DNA of 36,776 nucleotides from JBIOUF01 sp044866695 (GCA_044866695.1 JBIOUF010000220.1:1-36776); one strand, 5' to 3'. Counted from the first letter of the stretch, positions 8,387 to 17,526 are shown. The notes: generated by a model from the letters alone, not told the origin. Numbers and translations are program-made.

Positions 8387-9706
8387 ATGAGGCCACGCAT
8401 CGTGCTTCCCCGGCTGTACCGCGGTGGCTGGGGCAGGCTGCTCGTCCTGCTCGGCTTGGCAGGGTTCGTGGTCTGGGTCTACGTGGTCGTCGTGCTCGGC
8501 GGAGGCGCAGTGATCGGCCGCACCGACTCCCCCAGCGTGGCCTTGTCGGTGGTTGCGACCACCGTCGTCGCGTTGTCGTTCGCGCGCGTGCAGCGGGCTC
8601 TCGAGCGAGGGACGACCAGGTGGAGTCGGGGCGCTGCGACGCCGTACGACGTGCTGCGGACCTTTCCCGACGCGGTGACCAGTGCGGTCGCGACCGACGA
8701 GCTGCCGACCCGGATGGCGATGCTGCTGGCCCAGGGAACCGGGGCGAGGTGGGCGCAGGTCTGGCTGAACGTCTCCGACCAGCTGACCCTGGCCGCCAGC
8801 TGGCCCACGGATGTCGTCGCCGACCTGACGCCGCCGTCCTTGGGTCAGGAGGGGACTGACGCGCACGCGGGTCGGCGTGCCCTGGCGGTGCGGCACGACA
8901 GCCAGGTGCTGGGAGTGCTGCGGTTGCAGGAGCGCCCCGGGCTGGCCCTCACCCTCGTTGAGGAGCGGCTGTTCGCCGGCCTGGCCGCCCAGGCCGGTCT
9001 GGTGCTGAGGTGGGTCGCCCTCCGGGCCGGGCTCAACAACAGCCGTGCGGAGCTGCTGGTCCGCTCCGGGGAGCTCCAGGCCTCCCGCGAGCGGCTCATC
9101 GAGACCCAGGACGCCGAACGGCGACGCCTGGAGCGCGACCTCCATGACGGCGCGCAGCAGCACCTCGTGGCGCTGACGGTCAACCTCCGCCTCGCGTACA
9201 CGATCGTGGACGGCGCCCCGGATCGCGCCGCTGCATTGCTCTCCGCGCAGGCCGCCGCGGCGAGCACCGCTATCGAGACGCTGTCCGCGCTTTCCCGGGG
9301 GATCTATCCGCGGCAGCTCGCCGACGATGGCCTCGACGCAGCCCTGCGATCCGCGGTCGCGGGGAGCGCGCTGCCGGTCACCGTGGACACCCGGGGTGTG
9401 TCGCGGCTACCCGCAGCGGTGGAGGCCGCGCTGTACTTCTGCTGCATCGAGGCGGTGCAGAACGCCGCCAAGCACTCCGCGGCGGGCACGGTCGCGGTGC
9501 GGGTGTCCGAGGACCGGGAGGCGTGCCGCCTGACCGTCACCGACGACGGTGTCGGGTTCGACCGTGATCGGGCCGCCGTGGCAACCGGGGCCGGGCTGGC
9601 GAACATGCGTGACCGGCTGGACGCGGTCGGCGGCACCGTCGAGGTCACCTCACTGGCGCGGACGGGCACCACGGTGACGGCCACGGTCCCCCACCGGGCC
9701 GGCTGA
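8387..9706 (+). CDS. Sensor histidine kinase (NarX-like, HisKA_3)
   Basis: A 439-residue kinase. Two N-terminal membrane segments (LLVLLGLAGFVVWVYVVVVL and about residues 44-63) are followed by a GAF-like sensor region. The HisKA_3 dimerisation motif ERRRLERDLHDGAQQHLV puts the phospho-acceptor His near residue 254. The HATPase_c domain has the N-box EAVQNAAKHS near residue 354, then DDGVGFD and the glycine box GAGLANMRDRL. All key residues are present, so it should autophosphorylate and signal to the regulator at 7669. The next gene starts one base after its stop, so the two are translationally coupled. Confidence 0.92.
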   Translation: MRPRIVLPRLYRGGWGRLLVLLGLAGFVVWVYVVVVLGGGAVIGRTDSPSVALSVVATTVVALSFARVQRALERGTTRWSRGAATPYDVLRTFPDAVTSAVATDELPTRMAMLLAQGTGARWAQVWLNVSDQLTLAASWPTDVVADLTPPSLGQEGTDAHAGRRALAVRHDSQVLGVLRLQERPGLALTLVEERLFAGLAAQAGLVLRWVALRAGLNNSRAELLVRSGELQASRERLIETQDAERRRLERDLHDGAQQHLVALTVNLRLAYTIVDGAPDRAAALLSAQAAAASTAIETLSALSRGIYPRQLADDGLDAALRSAVAGSALPVTVDTRGVSRLPAAVEAALYFCCIEAVQNAAKHSAAGTVAVRVSEDREACRLTVTDDGVGFDRDRAAVATGAGLANMRDRLDAVGGTVEVTSLARTGTTVTATVPHRAG

Positions 9707-9707
9707 C

Positions 9708-11750
9708 GTGCGCGCCCGGCTCGCCTGGTGCGTGCTCGGCCTGACGGTCCTCGCCGTCATCCTGGACACGGTCTTCACCGCCGGGTACCGCCCGCTGCTG
9801 AGCGAGTCGACGTGGGCCGACCACGGGTGGCCGCTGGCGCCGCTGGCCGGTCTGGGATGCGCCCTGATGGGGGCGCTCATCATCACGCGCTACCCCACGC
9901 ACATGCTGGGCTGGCTGCTGTCGGCCGCGAGCCTGCTGACGGTGACCCTGGCTGCCGACGCCTACAGCCTCTGGGTGCTCAAGGGGGACGGCCCCGGCTC
10001 GTCGCACTGGGCGCACGTGACGGCGTGGGCCTCGCCGCTCCTCGGCTGGCCGGCGTTCATCGCGTTGATCATGGTGTTTCTCATCTCGCCCACCGGACAC
10101 CTGGCCTCTCCCCGGTGGCGGTGGGCCGTGTGGGTCACCCTCGCCGGTCTCACCCTGCGCACCCTCGGGACGCTGACGACGAGCCCCGGGGACTTCGTCT
10201 ACGCCGACCAGTACGACGGGTTCTCCTTGTCACCCGTGCTGCTCACGATGGGTTACCTCCTCGTCGCAGCCGGCCTCATCGCCTCTGCGGTCTCGCTGGG
10301 CCTGCGCTTGCGCAGGGCCAGGGACGACGAGCGGCGTCAGATCCTGTGGATTGCCACCTCGGCCGCCTTCCTGGCCCTCGGGGTCCTGATCATCTTGGTG
10401 GTCCCGCGCGTCATGGGCGAGGAGGGCACCTGGGTGGCAGGGCTGCCGTTGCGGCTCGCGCAGCTGTCGGTCCCCCTCTGTGTGGCGGTCGCGGTGCTGC
10501 GGCACCGGCTGCTGGAGATCGACCTGATCGTGAACCGGGCGCTGCTGGTGGCGCTCGCCACCGCGGTGGCCGCGATCGGCTACGTGGCCGTGGTCGTCGT
10601 CATCGGCTCGGCGGTGGGCGCGGGGGCCGGGGGGTTCTGGCCGTCGCTCTTCGCGACCGCGTTGGTGGCGATGGCGTTCCAGCCGGTGCGGCACCGGGTG
10701 GTGGGGTTGGCCGATCGGTTGGCGTTCGGTGCCGCGGCGGCGCCGTACGAGGCGCTGGCGGCCTTCAGCCGACGGCTCGGGGAGCACTCCGACCCAGCCG
10801 ACGTGTTGTCCGCCGTGGCCCAGGCCGCCGCCCAGGCGGTGCACGCAGACCCGGCCGCCGTCTCCGTTCAGATGGCAATCGGTCCGGACCGGGGGGCCGG
10901 GTGGCCAGCGGCGGGACACGACGGCGCAGCCGTCTCACGCACGGTGGTACCGGTCGTGGACAGGGGGGAACGGCTGGGCAGCATCACGGTGGAGTCGGCG
11001 AGGGCTCATCGGCTGCGGCCACGGGACCACCGGTTGCTCGCTGACCTCGCCGACCAGGCCGGGATCGCCTTTCGCAACGCCCAGATGACCGCCGAGCTGG
11101 CAGCCGAGGTGGACCAGCTCAGCCTGCACACCCAGGAGCTCGCCCGGTCGCGCACCCGGCTGATCACCGCTGCCGACGCCGAGCGGAGCCGGGTCGAGCG
11201 CGCCATCTCACAGCTGGTGATTCCGCATCTCGCGCCGCTTCCGGAACGGCTCCGCGAGTTGTCGCAGCCCGATCCGGTCGCTCCGGTTCCGTTGAGCACC
11301 ACCCAGCTCGCACCCCTCCTGACGTCGACGAACGCCGCGGTGCAGTCGCTCCGAGAGGTCACCCGCGGGGTGTTCCCAGCCCAGCTGGCGCGCTCGGGTC
11401 TCCCGATCGCGCTCGGCTCTCTGCTAGCTCGTCCGGGCGGGACGGGCCAGCGGCTGACCGTCGAGGACTCCGCCCGGCGCCGGCGTTTCGATCCCCGGGT
11501 CGAGGCGGCCGCCTATTTCTGCGTGGCTGAGGCGACACGTGCCTTCGAACCGCCCGTGGCAGTGGCGCTGTCCGTGCACCTCGACCAGCTGCACCTGAGC
11601 GTCAGCGGCACGGACCGAGGCGGCCTCTCCCTGAGCCACATGCGCGACCGGATGGAGGCGACGGGTGGGTCGGTGTCCGCCACCGAGCTTGGCGGCCGCA
11701 CCTACGTGGAGGTCCGGGCGCCGTCAGCCGGTCCGGTGGCCTTGTCGTGA
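9708..11750 (+). CDS. Histidine-kinase-like membrane protein, catalytically degenerate
   Basis: A 680-residue protein starting with GTG one base after the preceding kinase. The N-terminal third holds about six to eight hydrophobic helices. A GAF-like region follows, and then the dimerisation helix. The motif expected as ERxRLERDLHDGAQQ reads ERSRVERAISQLVIPHL, so the phospho-acceptor His and the DHD triad are gone. In the ATPase region the N-box Asn is absent (VAEATRAFEPP) and the DxGxG loop reads SGTDRGGLSLSHMRDRM. It therefore looks like a pseudokinase that heterodimerises with, or senses for, the active kinase upstream. Membrane topology is an estimate. Confidence 0.85.
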   Translation: MRARLAWCVLGLTVLAVILDTVFTAGYRPLLSESTWADHGWPLAPLAGLGCALMGALIITRYPTHMLGWLLSAASLLTVTLAADAYSLWVLKGDGPGSSHWAHVTAWASPLLGWPAFIALIMVFLISPTGHLASPRWRWAVWVTLAGLTLRTLGTLTTSPGDFVYADQYDGFSLSPVLLTMGYLLVAAGLIASAVSLGLRLRRARDDERRQILWIATSAAFLALGVLIILVVPRVMGEEGTWVAGLPLRLAQLSVPLCVAVAVLRHRLLEIDLIVNRALLVALATAVAAIGYVAVVVVIGSAVGAGAGGFWPSLFATALVAMAFQPVRHRVVGLADRLAFGAAAAPYEALAAFSRRLGEHSDPADVLSAVAQAAAQAVHADPAAVSVQMAIGPDRGAGWPAAGHDGAAVSRTVVPVVDRGERLGSITVESARAHRLRPRDHRLLADLADQAGIAFRNAQMTAELAAEVDQLSLHTQELARSRTRLITAADAERSRVERAISQLVIPHLAPLPERLRELSQPDPVAPVPLSTTQLAPLLTSTNAAVQSLREVTRGVFPAQLARSGLPIALGSLLARPGGTGQRLTVEDSARRRRFDPRVEAAAYFCVAEATRAFEPPVAVALSVHLDQLHLSVSGTDRGGLSLSHMRDRMEATGGSVSATELGGRTYVEVRAPSAGPVALS

Positions 11751-11856
11751 CCGCGCTTCAGACGGCTGGATGGGCCTTTCACCCGGACCTCGGGCCAGAC
11801 ATCGGCTGGGGCCGGGCGCGGCCACGTCGTCAAGCCTGAATGGCGCCCGGTGCGGT

Positions 11857-11869
11857 GATGCCTGGCATC
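11857..11869. promoter_or_regulatory. Perfect 13-base palindrome upstream of the GH1 gene
   Basis: GATGCC-T-GGCATC is a perfect 6+1+6 inverted repeat, ending 47 bases before the GH1 start codon in an otherwise featureless 166-base gap. Size and position suit a repressor operator. A related sequence, GATGCCAACCATC (10 of 13 identical), occurs at 14530-14542 before the ABC-importer genes. The regulator is unknown. Confidence 0.4.
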
Positions 11870-11916
11870 GGCACATGGGCGTTCCCAATGCCCGGTCGGT
11901 GGGGTTGGCTGAGCCG

Positions 11917-13152
11917 ATGAGGGACCTCACCTTCCCGCCGGGCTTCCTCTGGGGTGCCGCCGGAGCCGGGCACCAGATCGAGGGCGACAACAGCACGAGC
12001 GACACGTGGTTCGCCGAGCTCGTCCAGCCGACGGTGTTCAGCGAGCCGTCGGGCCGGGCGTGCGACAGCTGGAACCGGTGGCCCCAGGACCTCGGGCTCG
12101 TCGCGGGGATGGGCCTCAACGCCTACCGCTTCTCCGTCGAGTGGGCCCGTGTCGAGCCCGACGTGGACGCGTTCTCGGCGGAGGCGCTCGACCACTACGA
12201 GGCGATGGTCGACGGCTGCCTCGAGCGCGGTCTGGCCCCGGTGGTGACCTTCAACCACTTCACCGCCCCGCACTGGTTCGCCGCGCGGGGCAGCTGGCTC
12301 GACCCGCGAGCACCAGCGCTGTTCGCGCGGTACTGCGGCGTCTTGATGGAGCGGTTCGGGGACCGCATCGCGTACGCCGTCACGCTCAACGAGCCCGACC
12401 TGCCGCGCCTGCTCAGCTGGTTGCGCCTTCCCGAGGCGGTCCGAGCGGTCGAGCGGGCCACCCTGGAGGCGGCCGGCGCCAAGGCCGGGGTGCCGGAGTA
12501 CCGCCTCGCCAACGTCGTCCTGCCCGAGGAGCTCGCCGCGATGGAGGCCGGCCTCGACGCCGGCCACCGTGCCGCCAGGGAGGCGATCCGGGCCCGCCGC
12601 GCCGACCTGCCGGTGGGTCTCTCCCTGGCCGTGATGGACGACGTCGTGGTCGGCGACGACGCGAGCGTGCGCGACCGCAAGCGGGCGGAGGTGTACCAGC
12701 GCTGGCTGGAGCTCGCCCGCGACGACGACTTCCTCGGCGTGCAGAACTACGAACGGGTGCCGTACGACGCCGACGGTCAGGCGCCGCCGGGCACGGGCGT
12801 CCCGACCAACCAGATGGGCACCGCGATCGAGCCGCTCTCCCTCGCCGGCGCAGTCCGCTACGCGCACTCCGTCGCCGGCGTGCCCGTCCTCGTGACCGAG
12901 CACGGCATCAGCACCGCCGACGACGCCCAGCGCGCGGCGTTCCTCGAGCCCTCGCTGGCCGGGCTGCACGAGGCCATGGACCTCGGGGTGCCCGTGCTGG
13001 GGTACATCCACTGGTCCCTGCTGGACAACTTCGAGTGGGTCTTCGGCTACGCCCACCAGCTCGGCCTTCACGAGGTCGACCGAGAGACCTTCGAGCGCCG
13101 GGCGAAGCCCAGCGCCGGCGTCTACGCGTCTTTGGTCAGGGCGTGGAGCTGA
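11917..13152 (+). CDS. GH1 family beta-glycosidase
   Basis: A 411-residue retaining beta-glycosidase with the (beta/alpha)8 fold. It opens with FPPGFLWGAAGAGHQIEGDN, the family's N-terminal signature. The acid/base Glu is in TLNEPDL (near residue 160) and the nucleophile Glu in VTEHGIS (near residue 327; TEHG replaces the more usual TENG). The C-terminus has HWSLLDNFEW and GLHEVD. There is no signal peptide, so it acts in the cytoplasm and needs an imported substrate. The start at 11917 was chosen because the GH1 signature begins there; longer frames upstream have no homology. The likely role is release of glucose or a similar sugar from a glycoside taken up by the importer at 14.6-17.5 kb. 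Confidence 0.92.
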   Translation: MRDLTFPPGFLWGAAGAGHQIEGDNSTSDTWFAELVQPTVFSEPSGRACDSWNRWPQDLGLVAGMGLNAYRFSVEWARVEPDVDAFSAEALDHYEAMVDGCLERGLAPVVTFNHFTAPHWFAARGSWLDPRAPALFARYCGVLMERFGDRIAYAVTLNEPDLPRLLSWLRLPEAVRAVERATLEAAGAKAGVPEYRLANVVLPEELAAMEAGLDAGHRAAREAIRARRADLPVGLSLAVMDDVVVGDDASVRDRKRAEVYQRWLELARDDDFLGVQNYERVPYDADGQAPPGTGVPTNQMGTAIEPLSLAGAVRYAHSVAGVPVLVTEHGISTADDAQRAAFLEPSLAGLHEAMDLGVPVLGYIHWSLLDNFEWVFGYAHQLGLHEVDRETFERRAKPSAGVYASLVRAWS

Positions 13153-13182
13153 GCTGGACGGGCCCCTCGGGGGTGGTTGGGA

Positions 13183-13956
13183 TCAGCCGAGGACTGAGCC
13201 GCCTCCGTCGATGACGATGTTGGTGCCGCTGATCCACGACGACTCGTCGGAGGCGAGGAACAGCGCGGCGTTGACGACGTCCTCCGGCTGCCCCTGCCGC
13301 CCCAGCGGGATCCGGTCGAGGACGAGCTTCCGCATCCGCTCCGGCGGGTCGGCCAGCAGCGCTGCGGTGTTCGGGGTCTCGGTCATGCCGGGACTGATGA
13401 CGTTGGCCCGGATGCGGTGAGGTCCGCCCTCCACCACCAGCTGCAAGGTCAACGCGATGACGCCGCCCTTGGCAGTGCTGTGGGCGTTCTGCGGCATGAA
13501 CTCCACGCCGCGCAGCGCCGCGATGGAGCCGACGTTGATGATCGACCCGCCACCACGACGCTTGAGGTGCGGCCACGCGGCCCGCACGGTGTAGTAGACG
13601 AGGTCGAGCTCGTTGCGCATCGTGAAGTCCCAGTCCTCGATGCTCAGCTCGTCGACCGCGCCGAAGCGCTGCGTCGAGGCGTTGTTGTAGAGCACGTCGA
13701 CGCCGTCGTACGTCGCCACGGCCGCGTCGACCCAGGCGCGCGCTGCCTCGGCGTCGCCGAGATCCACCCCGCCCATCACGGTGATCACTCCGCCCTCGCC
13801 ACGGACCAGCTCCTCGGTGGCGGTCGCCCCGTCGCGGTCGAGGTCACAGCCGACGACCTTCGCGCCCTCCGCGGCGAAGCGGCGTGCCGCAGCGACGCCC
13901 ATCCCACCGCCGACGCCGGTGATGAGGGCGATCTTGCCCTCGAGCCGCCCGGTCAC
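13183..13956 (-). CDS. Short-chain dehydrogenase/reductase with His in place of the catalytic Tyr
   Basis: A 257-residue classical-size SDR. The cofactor loop is TGVGGGMG (14-21) with an acidic CDLD after beta-2, which suggests NAD. The NNAS motif is at 91-94 and the Ser near 144 lies in VGSIAALRG. The active-site YxxxK appears as H-S-T-A-K (159-163), so the catalytic Tyr is His while Lys is kept. The C-terminal IDGGGS ending is typical. The GTG start overlaps the stop of the VOC gene (GTGA), so the two are translationally coupled. Activity may be altered; a subfamily with this substitution seems to exist, from memory. The substrate is unknown. Confidence 0.85.
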   Translation of the reverse strand: MTGRLEGKIALITGVGGGMGVAAARRFAAEGAKVVGCDLDRDGATATEELVRGEGGVITVMGGVDLGDAEAARAWVDAAVATYDGVDVLYNNASTQRFGAVDELSIEDWDFTMRNELDLVYYTVRAAWPHLKRRGGGSIINVGSIAALRGVEFMPQNAHSTAKGGVIALTLQLVVEGGPHRIRANVISPGMTETPNTAALLADPPERMRKLVLDRIPLGRQGQPEDVVNAALFLASDESSWISGTNIVIDGGGSVLG

Positions 13957-14447
13957 GACCTGGCCCCGGGGTCGTGGGCCTCGCCCGTGCCGAGACGGCC
14001 GGCCGCCTCGGCCGCGGCGCGGTCGAGCAGCTCGAGGAGGTTGCCCTCCGGGTCGGCGACGTAGGCCATCCGCACGCCAGGCTCGGGCGAGGGGCGCGGG
14101 CTCATCCGGTCGGTCGCGCCGACCGCGACCAGGGCGTCGTACGCCGCGTCGACGTCGGCGACGTCGAAGGCGACGTGGCCGAAGCCGCGAGTGCCGGCCG
14201 CCTCCACGGGGCTGCCGGCCCGCAGGCCCGGCACGCTGTCGGGTCTGTGCAGCAGCTCCACCCGGTAGCCGTCGGCGCTGCGCAGCATCGCTCCGAGCAT
14301 GCTGCCGCCGTCGGGCAGGATGCCCGTCAGCTCGAACTCGAGCTCGACCGTCAGGCCGAGCGCCTGGCCGTACCAGGTGACCATCTCGTCGAGGTCGGCG
14401 ACGGAGAGTCCGACGTGGTCGAAGGTGTGACCCACGAGGGTGGTCAT
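13953..14447 (-). CDS. VOC-family (glyoxalase/dioxygenase-fold) metalloprotein
   Basis: A 164-residue protein with two beta-alpha-beta-beta-beta modules. The four positions that bind metal in glyoxalase I/epimerase-type members are filled: His11 (FDHVGLSV), Glu64 (YRVELL), His91 (GFGHVAF) and Glu139 (NLLELL). The start at MTTLVGHTF was chosen because AAGGAG precedes it and homology begins there. Lyase, isomerase, epimerase or ring-cleaving activity is possible; the H-E-H-E pattern favours lyase/epimerase over extradiol dioxygenase (H-H-E). It is coupled to the SDR and faces away from the importer operon across a 186-base shared promoter region. Confidence 0.82.
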   Translation of the reverse strand: MTTLVGHTFDHVGLSVADLDEMVTWYGQALGLTVELEFELTGILPDGGSMLGAMLRSADGYRVELLHRPDSVPGLRAGSPVEAAGTRGFGHVAFDVADVDAAYDALVAVGATDRMSPRPSPEPGVRMAYVADPEGNLLELLDRAAAEAAGRLGTGEAHDPGARS

Positions 14448-14633
14448 GCGTGGGCACTCCTTGGGGGTCGAGTGGGCTGGTTCCGCCACGCTAGGCCGGG
14501 CACGCGGCAGCGCGGAAAGTGTCGGCGCCGATGCCAACCATCAGCGCGAGCGGGGTTCCCCGGCACGGGTCGCGGCGCTTTGCTGTGACCGTCCACACAA
14601 GCGACCGATCGTCGCCCTCGACCAGGAGAACCG

Positions 14634-15626
14634 ATGACGTCCCGTTCCTTCACCAAGCGCAAGGTCGCCGCCGCAGCGGCCGCCGTCGGGGGCCTCACCC
14701 TGCTCGTCGCATGCGGCGGCGAGGCCAAGCCCGCGGACGGCAGCAGCAGCGACACCGGCGGAGGCGCGGACGCGCAGACCATCGTGTTCTCTCCGCTCGG
14801 CCTTCAGATCCCTGCCATGAAGCAGCTCTCGGAGGGCGTGCAGGCGTACGGGGAGTCGAAGGGCTACACGGTGCAGGTCCAGGACCCCAAGCTCGACCCC
14901 CAGAAGCAGGTCACCGACCTGCAGACCGCGATCGGCTCGGGCAAGGCTGACGGTGTCTGGGCCATCATGGTCGCGCCCGAGTCGGCCGCGTCCTTGCTCA
15001 AGGCGGCGCAGGACAAGGGTGTCCCGATGGTCGTCAACGGCACGCCGGAGGCCTACGGCCTGTCCGGCATGGTGCCCGGGATCTCCTTCTCGACCATCGA
15101 CTACGAGGCGCAGGGCGAGGCGGCCGGCACCGAGCTCGGCAACTGCGTCAACGAGAAGCTGGGCGGCAAGGCCGAGGTCCTGTTCGAGGAGTCCGCTCCG
15201 GGCACCGCGGGCAAGGCGGAGTACGAAGGAGCGGTCAAGAGCTCTCTCGCGGAGACCGCACCCGACACCGAGATCGTCGCCACGACCATCGTGAGTGACC
15301 GCCAGACCGCCCAGACCGATGTCGGCAACGCGCTCCAGGGCAACCCCGGCATCACCGCGGTGTTCGGCCAGAACGACGAGGGCGCGCTCGGTGCTCTCGG
15401 TGCCTTCAAGAGCGCGGGCAAGGAGCTGCCCTGCGTCACCGAGACCGGCGGCAACGAGGAGGCGCTGGCCGCGGCGGAGAGCGGCGAGATCTACGCCGTC
15501 GTCGCGCTGCAGTTCGGCGACGACATGGCCCAGTCGTTCGACCAGCTCACCACGATGATCGACGACCCGGAGGCGAAGGGTGTCCAGCTGGTCACCCCGC
15601 AGAAGGTCGTCAAGGCCGGGAGCTGA
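14634..15626 (+). CDS. Sugar-type ABC importer, substrate-binding lipoprotein
   Basis: A 330-residue periplasmic-binding-protein fold of the ribose/autoinducer (Peripla_BP_4) type. The lipoprotein signal ends in the lipobox LVAC with Cys27, followed by a Gly/Ser-rich linker. The mature part begins IVFSPLGLQIPAMKQLSEG and keeps the family pattern of a ligand cleft between two lobes (IMVAPESAASL; GQNDEGALGALGAF). AGGAG lies seven bases before the ATG. It is the first gene of a four-gene operon with permease, ATPase and FAD oxidoreductase. The ligand is a sugar or glycoside by family and context, not proven. Confidence 0.92.
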   Translation: MTSRSFTKRKVAAAAAAVGGLTLLVACGGEAKPADGSSSDTGGGADAQTIVFSPLGLQIPAMKQLSEGVQAYGESKGYTVQVQDPKLDPQKQVTDLQTAIGSGKADGVWAIMVAPESAASLLKAAQDKGVPMVVNGTPEAYGLSGMVPGISFSTIDYEAQGEAAGTELGNCVNEKLGGKAEVLFEESAPGTAGKAEYEGAVKSSLAETAPDTEIVATTIVSDRQTAQTDVGNALQGNPGITAVFGQNDEGALGALGAFKSAGKELPCVTETGGNEEALAAAESGEIYAVVALQFGDDMAQSFDQLTTMIDDPEAKGVQLVTPQKVVKAGS

Positions 15627-15631
15627 GCATC

Positions 15632-16723
15632 GTGACCGAACGATCGCAGGCGGAGGCCGGCGCGACACGTCCCGGCCCCGAACCAGCCCACTCCGCCCAC
15701 CACATGCCACGCGCGGTGTCGGTGCTGGTCTTCCTCCGCGATCGCGGCATCTTCATGCTGTGGGGACTGCTGATCGTGGTGTTCGCCTTCTGGTGCTCGC
15801 CCTACTTCTTCACCCTCGACAACGCGCTGCTGGTCGCGAACGCCGGTGCCCTCACGGCGATCTTCGCCGCAGGCGTCGGCATCGGCATCATGACCGGCGT
15901 CCTCGACCTGTCCCTGCCCGGCACCGCGGCGATCGCGAGCTGCGTCACCGGGTGGCTGCTCACCCACGGCCAGTCGACCGTGCTCAGCCTGCTCGCCGGC
16001 CTCGCGTGCGGCATCGTGGTCGGCCTGGTCAACGGGCTCATCGCGTTGCGCGGCTTCAACCCGATCATCGTCACCATCGGCACGCTGTCGGTCCTCACCG
16101 GTCTCGCGGCTGTGGTCGCGGGGGGTTACACCTTCCCGGGACTGACCCAGCTGGAGTTCATGGGCACGCACCGCTATCTGGTGATCGGCGAGGGAGGCAG
16201 CACCTTCGCCGGCATCCCGGCCCCGGTGTTCATCGTCGCCGCCGTCTACGTCGTCGGCACGGTCTTCTTGACCCGCACCCGCGACGGCCTGCGGCTGATG
16301 GCCGTGGGCGCCAACGCCGAGGCCGTACGCCGCGCCGGCATCCCGGCCGATCGCTACAAGGTGCTCGGCTTCGTCGTGTCCGGGCTGCTGGCCGCGGTCG
16401 GCGGCCTGGTCAGCACGGCCAACGTCACAGAAGCCAACCCGGCGGCGAGCCCGGCGATCATCTTCACCGCGCTCACCGCCGTCGCCCTCGCAGGCGTGGC
16501 GCTCACCGGTGGCCGCGGTAGCCTCCCCCGGGTCGTGGTCGGCGCGCTGATCCTGGCCACCATCACCAACGGCCTGACCATCCGCGGCATCCAGCCCTAC
16601 TGGGCCACCGTGGCCACCGGTGCGCTGCTGCTGGGCTCGCTGATGTTCGAGCGCATGCTGCAGACCGCCGTCTCCGAGCGGTTGATGTCGGCCAACCTCT
16701 CCGTCCACGACAAGAAGGTCTGA
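15632..16723 (+). CDS. Sugar-type ABC importer permease (RbsC-like)
   Basis: A 363-residue integral membrane protein of the BPD_transp_2 family. It has about eight to ten hydrophobic segments after a roughly 35-residue cytoplasmic N-terminus. The RbsC-like features are GIGIMTGVLDLSLPGTAAI in the second or third helix, LIALRGFNPIIVTIGTLSVL, and the coupling loop AVGANAEAVRRAGIPADRYK. The GTG start lies five bases after the binding-protein stop. It forms the channel with the ATPase gene that follows. Confidence 0.92.
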   Translation: MTERSQAEAGATRPGPEPAHSAHHMPRAVSVLVFLRDRGIFMLWGLLIVVFAFWCSPYFFTLDNALLVANAGALTAIFAAGVGIGIMTGVLDLSLPGTAAIASCVTGWLLTHGQSTVLSLLAGLACGIVVGLVNGLIALRGFNPIIVTIGTLSVLTGLAAVVAGGYTFPGLTQLEFMGTHRYLVIGEGGSTFAGIPAPVFIVAAVYVVGTVFLTRTRDGLRLMAVGANAEAVRRAGIPADRYKVLGFVVSGLLAAVGGLVSTANVTEANPAASPAIIFTALTAVALAGVALTGGRGSLPRVVVGALILATITNGLTIRGIQPYWATVATGALLLGSLMFERMLQTAVSERLMSANLSVHDKKV

Positions 16724-16725
16724 GC

Positions 16726-17526
16726 ATGAGCGCCACACCTGCCCTCGCGCTGACCGGCATCGAGCTGCACTACGGCTTCGTCCGGGCGCTGGACCAGATC
16801 GACATGCACGTCATGCCGGGTGAGGTCGTCGCGCTGCTCGGCGACAACGGCGCCGGCAAGTCCACGCTGCTCAAGGTGATGTCCGGGGCCCACCGGCCTT
16901 CGCACGGCACCATCGCCGTGCACGGCACCGAGCACGCGTTTCACTCGCCCAGCGACGCTGCCTCCGCAGGCATCCAGATGGTCTACCAGGACCTCGCGCT
17001 GGTGGAGCCGCAGGACATCTCCACGAACCTCAACATGGGCCAGGAGCAGCTGCGCAAGGGTGTCCTCGGCTGGCTCGGGTTCGTCGACCGCCGCGCGATG
17101 CGCCGCAGCTCGGAGGCCGAGCTCGACAGGCTCGGCGTACGAACCGCGCCCATGACGCGGCCGGTGGAGATGCTGTCAGGCGGCCAGCGCCAGGTGGTGG
17201 CGATCGCGCGCAGCGCCATCCGGGTCAACGGCGAGGCGCAGGGCATCCTGCTGCTCGACGAGCCGACCGCGGCGCTGGGCTATGAGCAGACCAAGAACGT
17301 TGAGGCGCTGATCCGCCGGATGGCCGACCAGGGCATCGCGGTCGTCATCGTCACTCACGACCTGCCCCTGTGCTATGAGGTCGCCGATCGGATCGTCATC
17401 CTCAACCGTGGCCGCAAGGTCGCCGACGTCCCGGCCCAGGGCACCGACCGGGACCACGTCGTTGGCTGGATCACCGGCTCCCGGGCGTCGATGTATCCGG
17501 ACCGGGCACCAGCTGAGCCCGCCTGA
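16726..17526 (+). CDS. Sugar-type ABC importer ATPase (single nucleotide-binding domain)
   Basis: A 266-residue ATPase with Walker A GDNGAGKST (39-47), signature LSGGQRQ (near 150), Walker B ILLLDEPTAAL (near 175) and switch His in IVTHD. RbsA-type ATPases usually carry two fused ATPase domains (about 500 residues); this one has a single domain, as in FrcA-type importers, so a homodimer is expected. It starts two bases after the permease stop. Its own stop overlaps the ATG of the FAD oxidoreductase (TGATG), so importer and enzyme are translationally coupled. Confidence 0.92.
   Translation: MSATPALALTGIELHYGFVRALDQIDMHVMPGEVVALLGDNGAGKSTLLKVMSGAHRPSHGTIAVHGTEHAFHSPSDAASAGIQMVYQDLALVEPQDISTNLNMGQEQLRKGVLGWLGFVDRRAMRRSSEAELDRLGVRTAPMTRPVEMLSGGQRQVVAIARSAIRVNGEAQGILLLDEPTAALGYEQTKNVEALIRRMADQGIAVVIVTHDLPLCYEVADRIVILNRGRKVADVPAQGTDRDHVVGWITGSRASMYPDRAPAEPA

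Noticed and set aside
13163..13172. CCCC-TC-GGGG stem between the convergent GH1 and SDR genes
   Set aside because: Four-base stem without T-run; a weak terminator at best.
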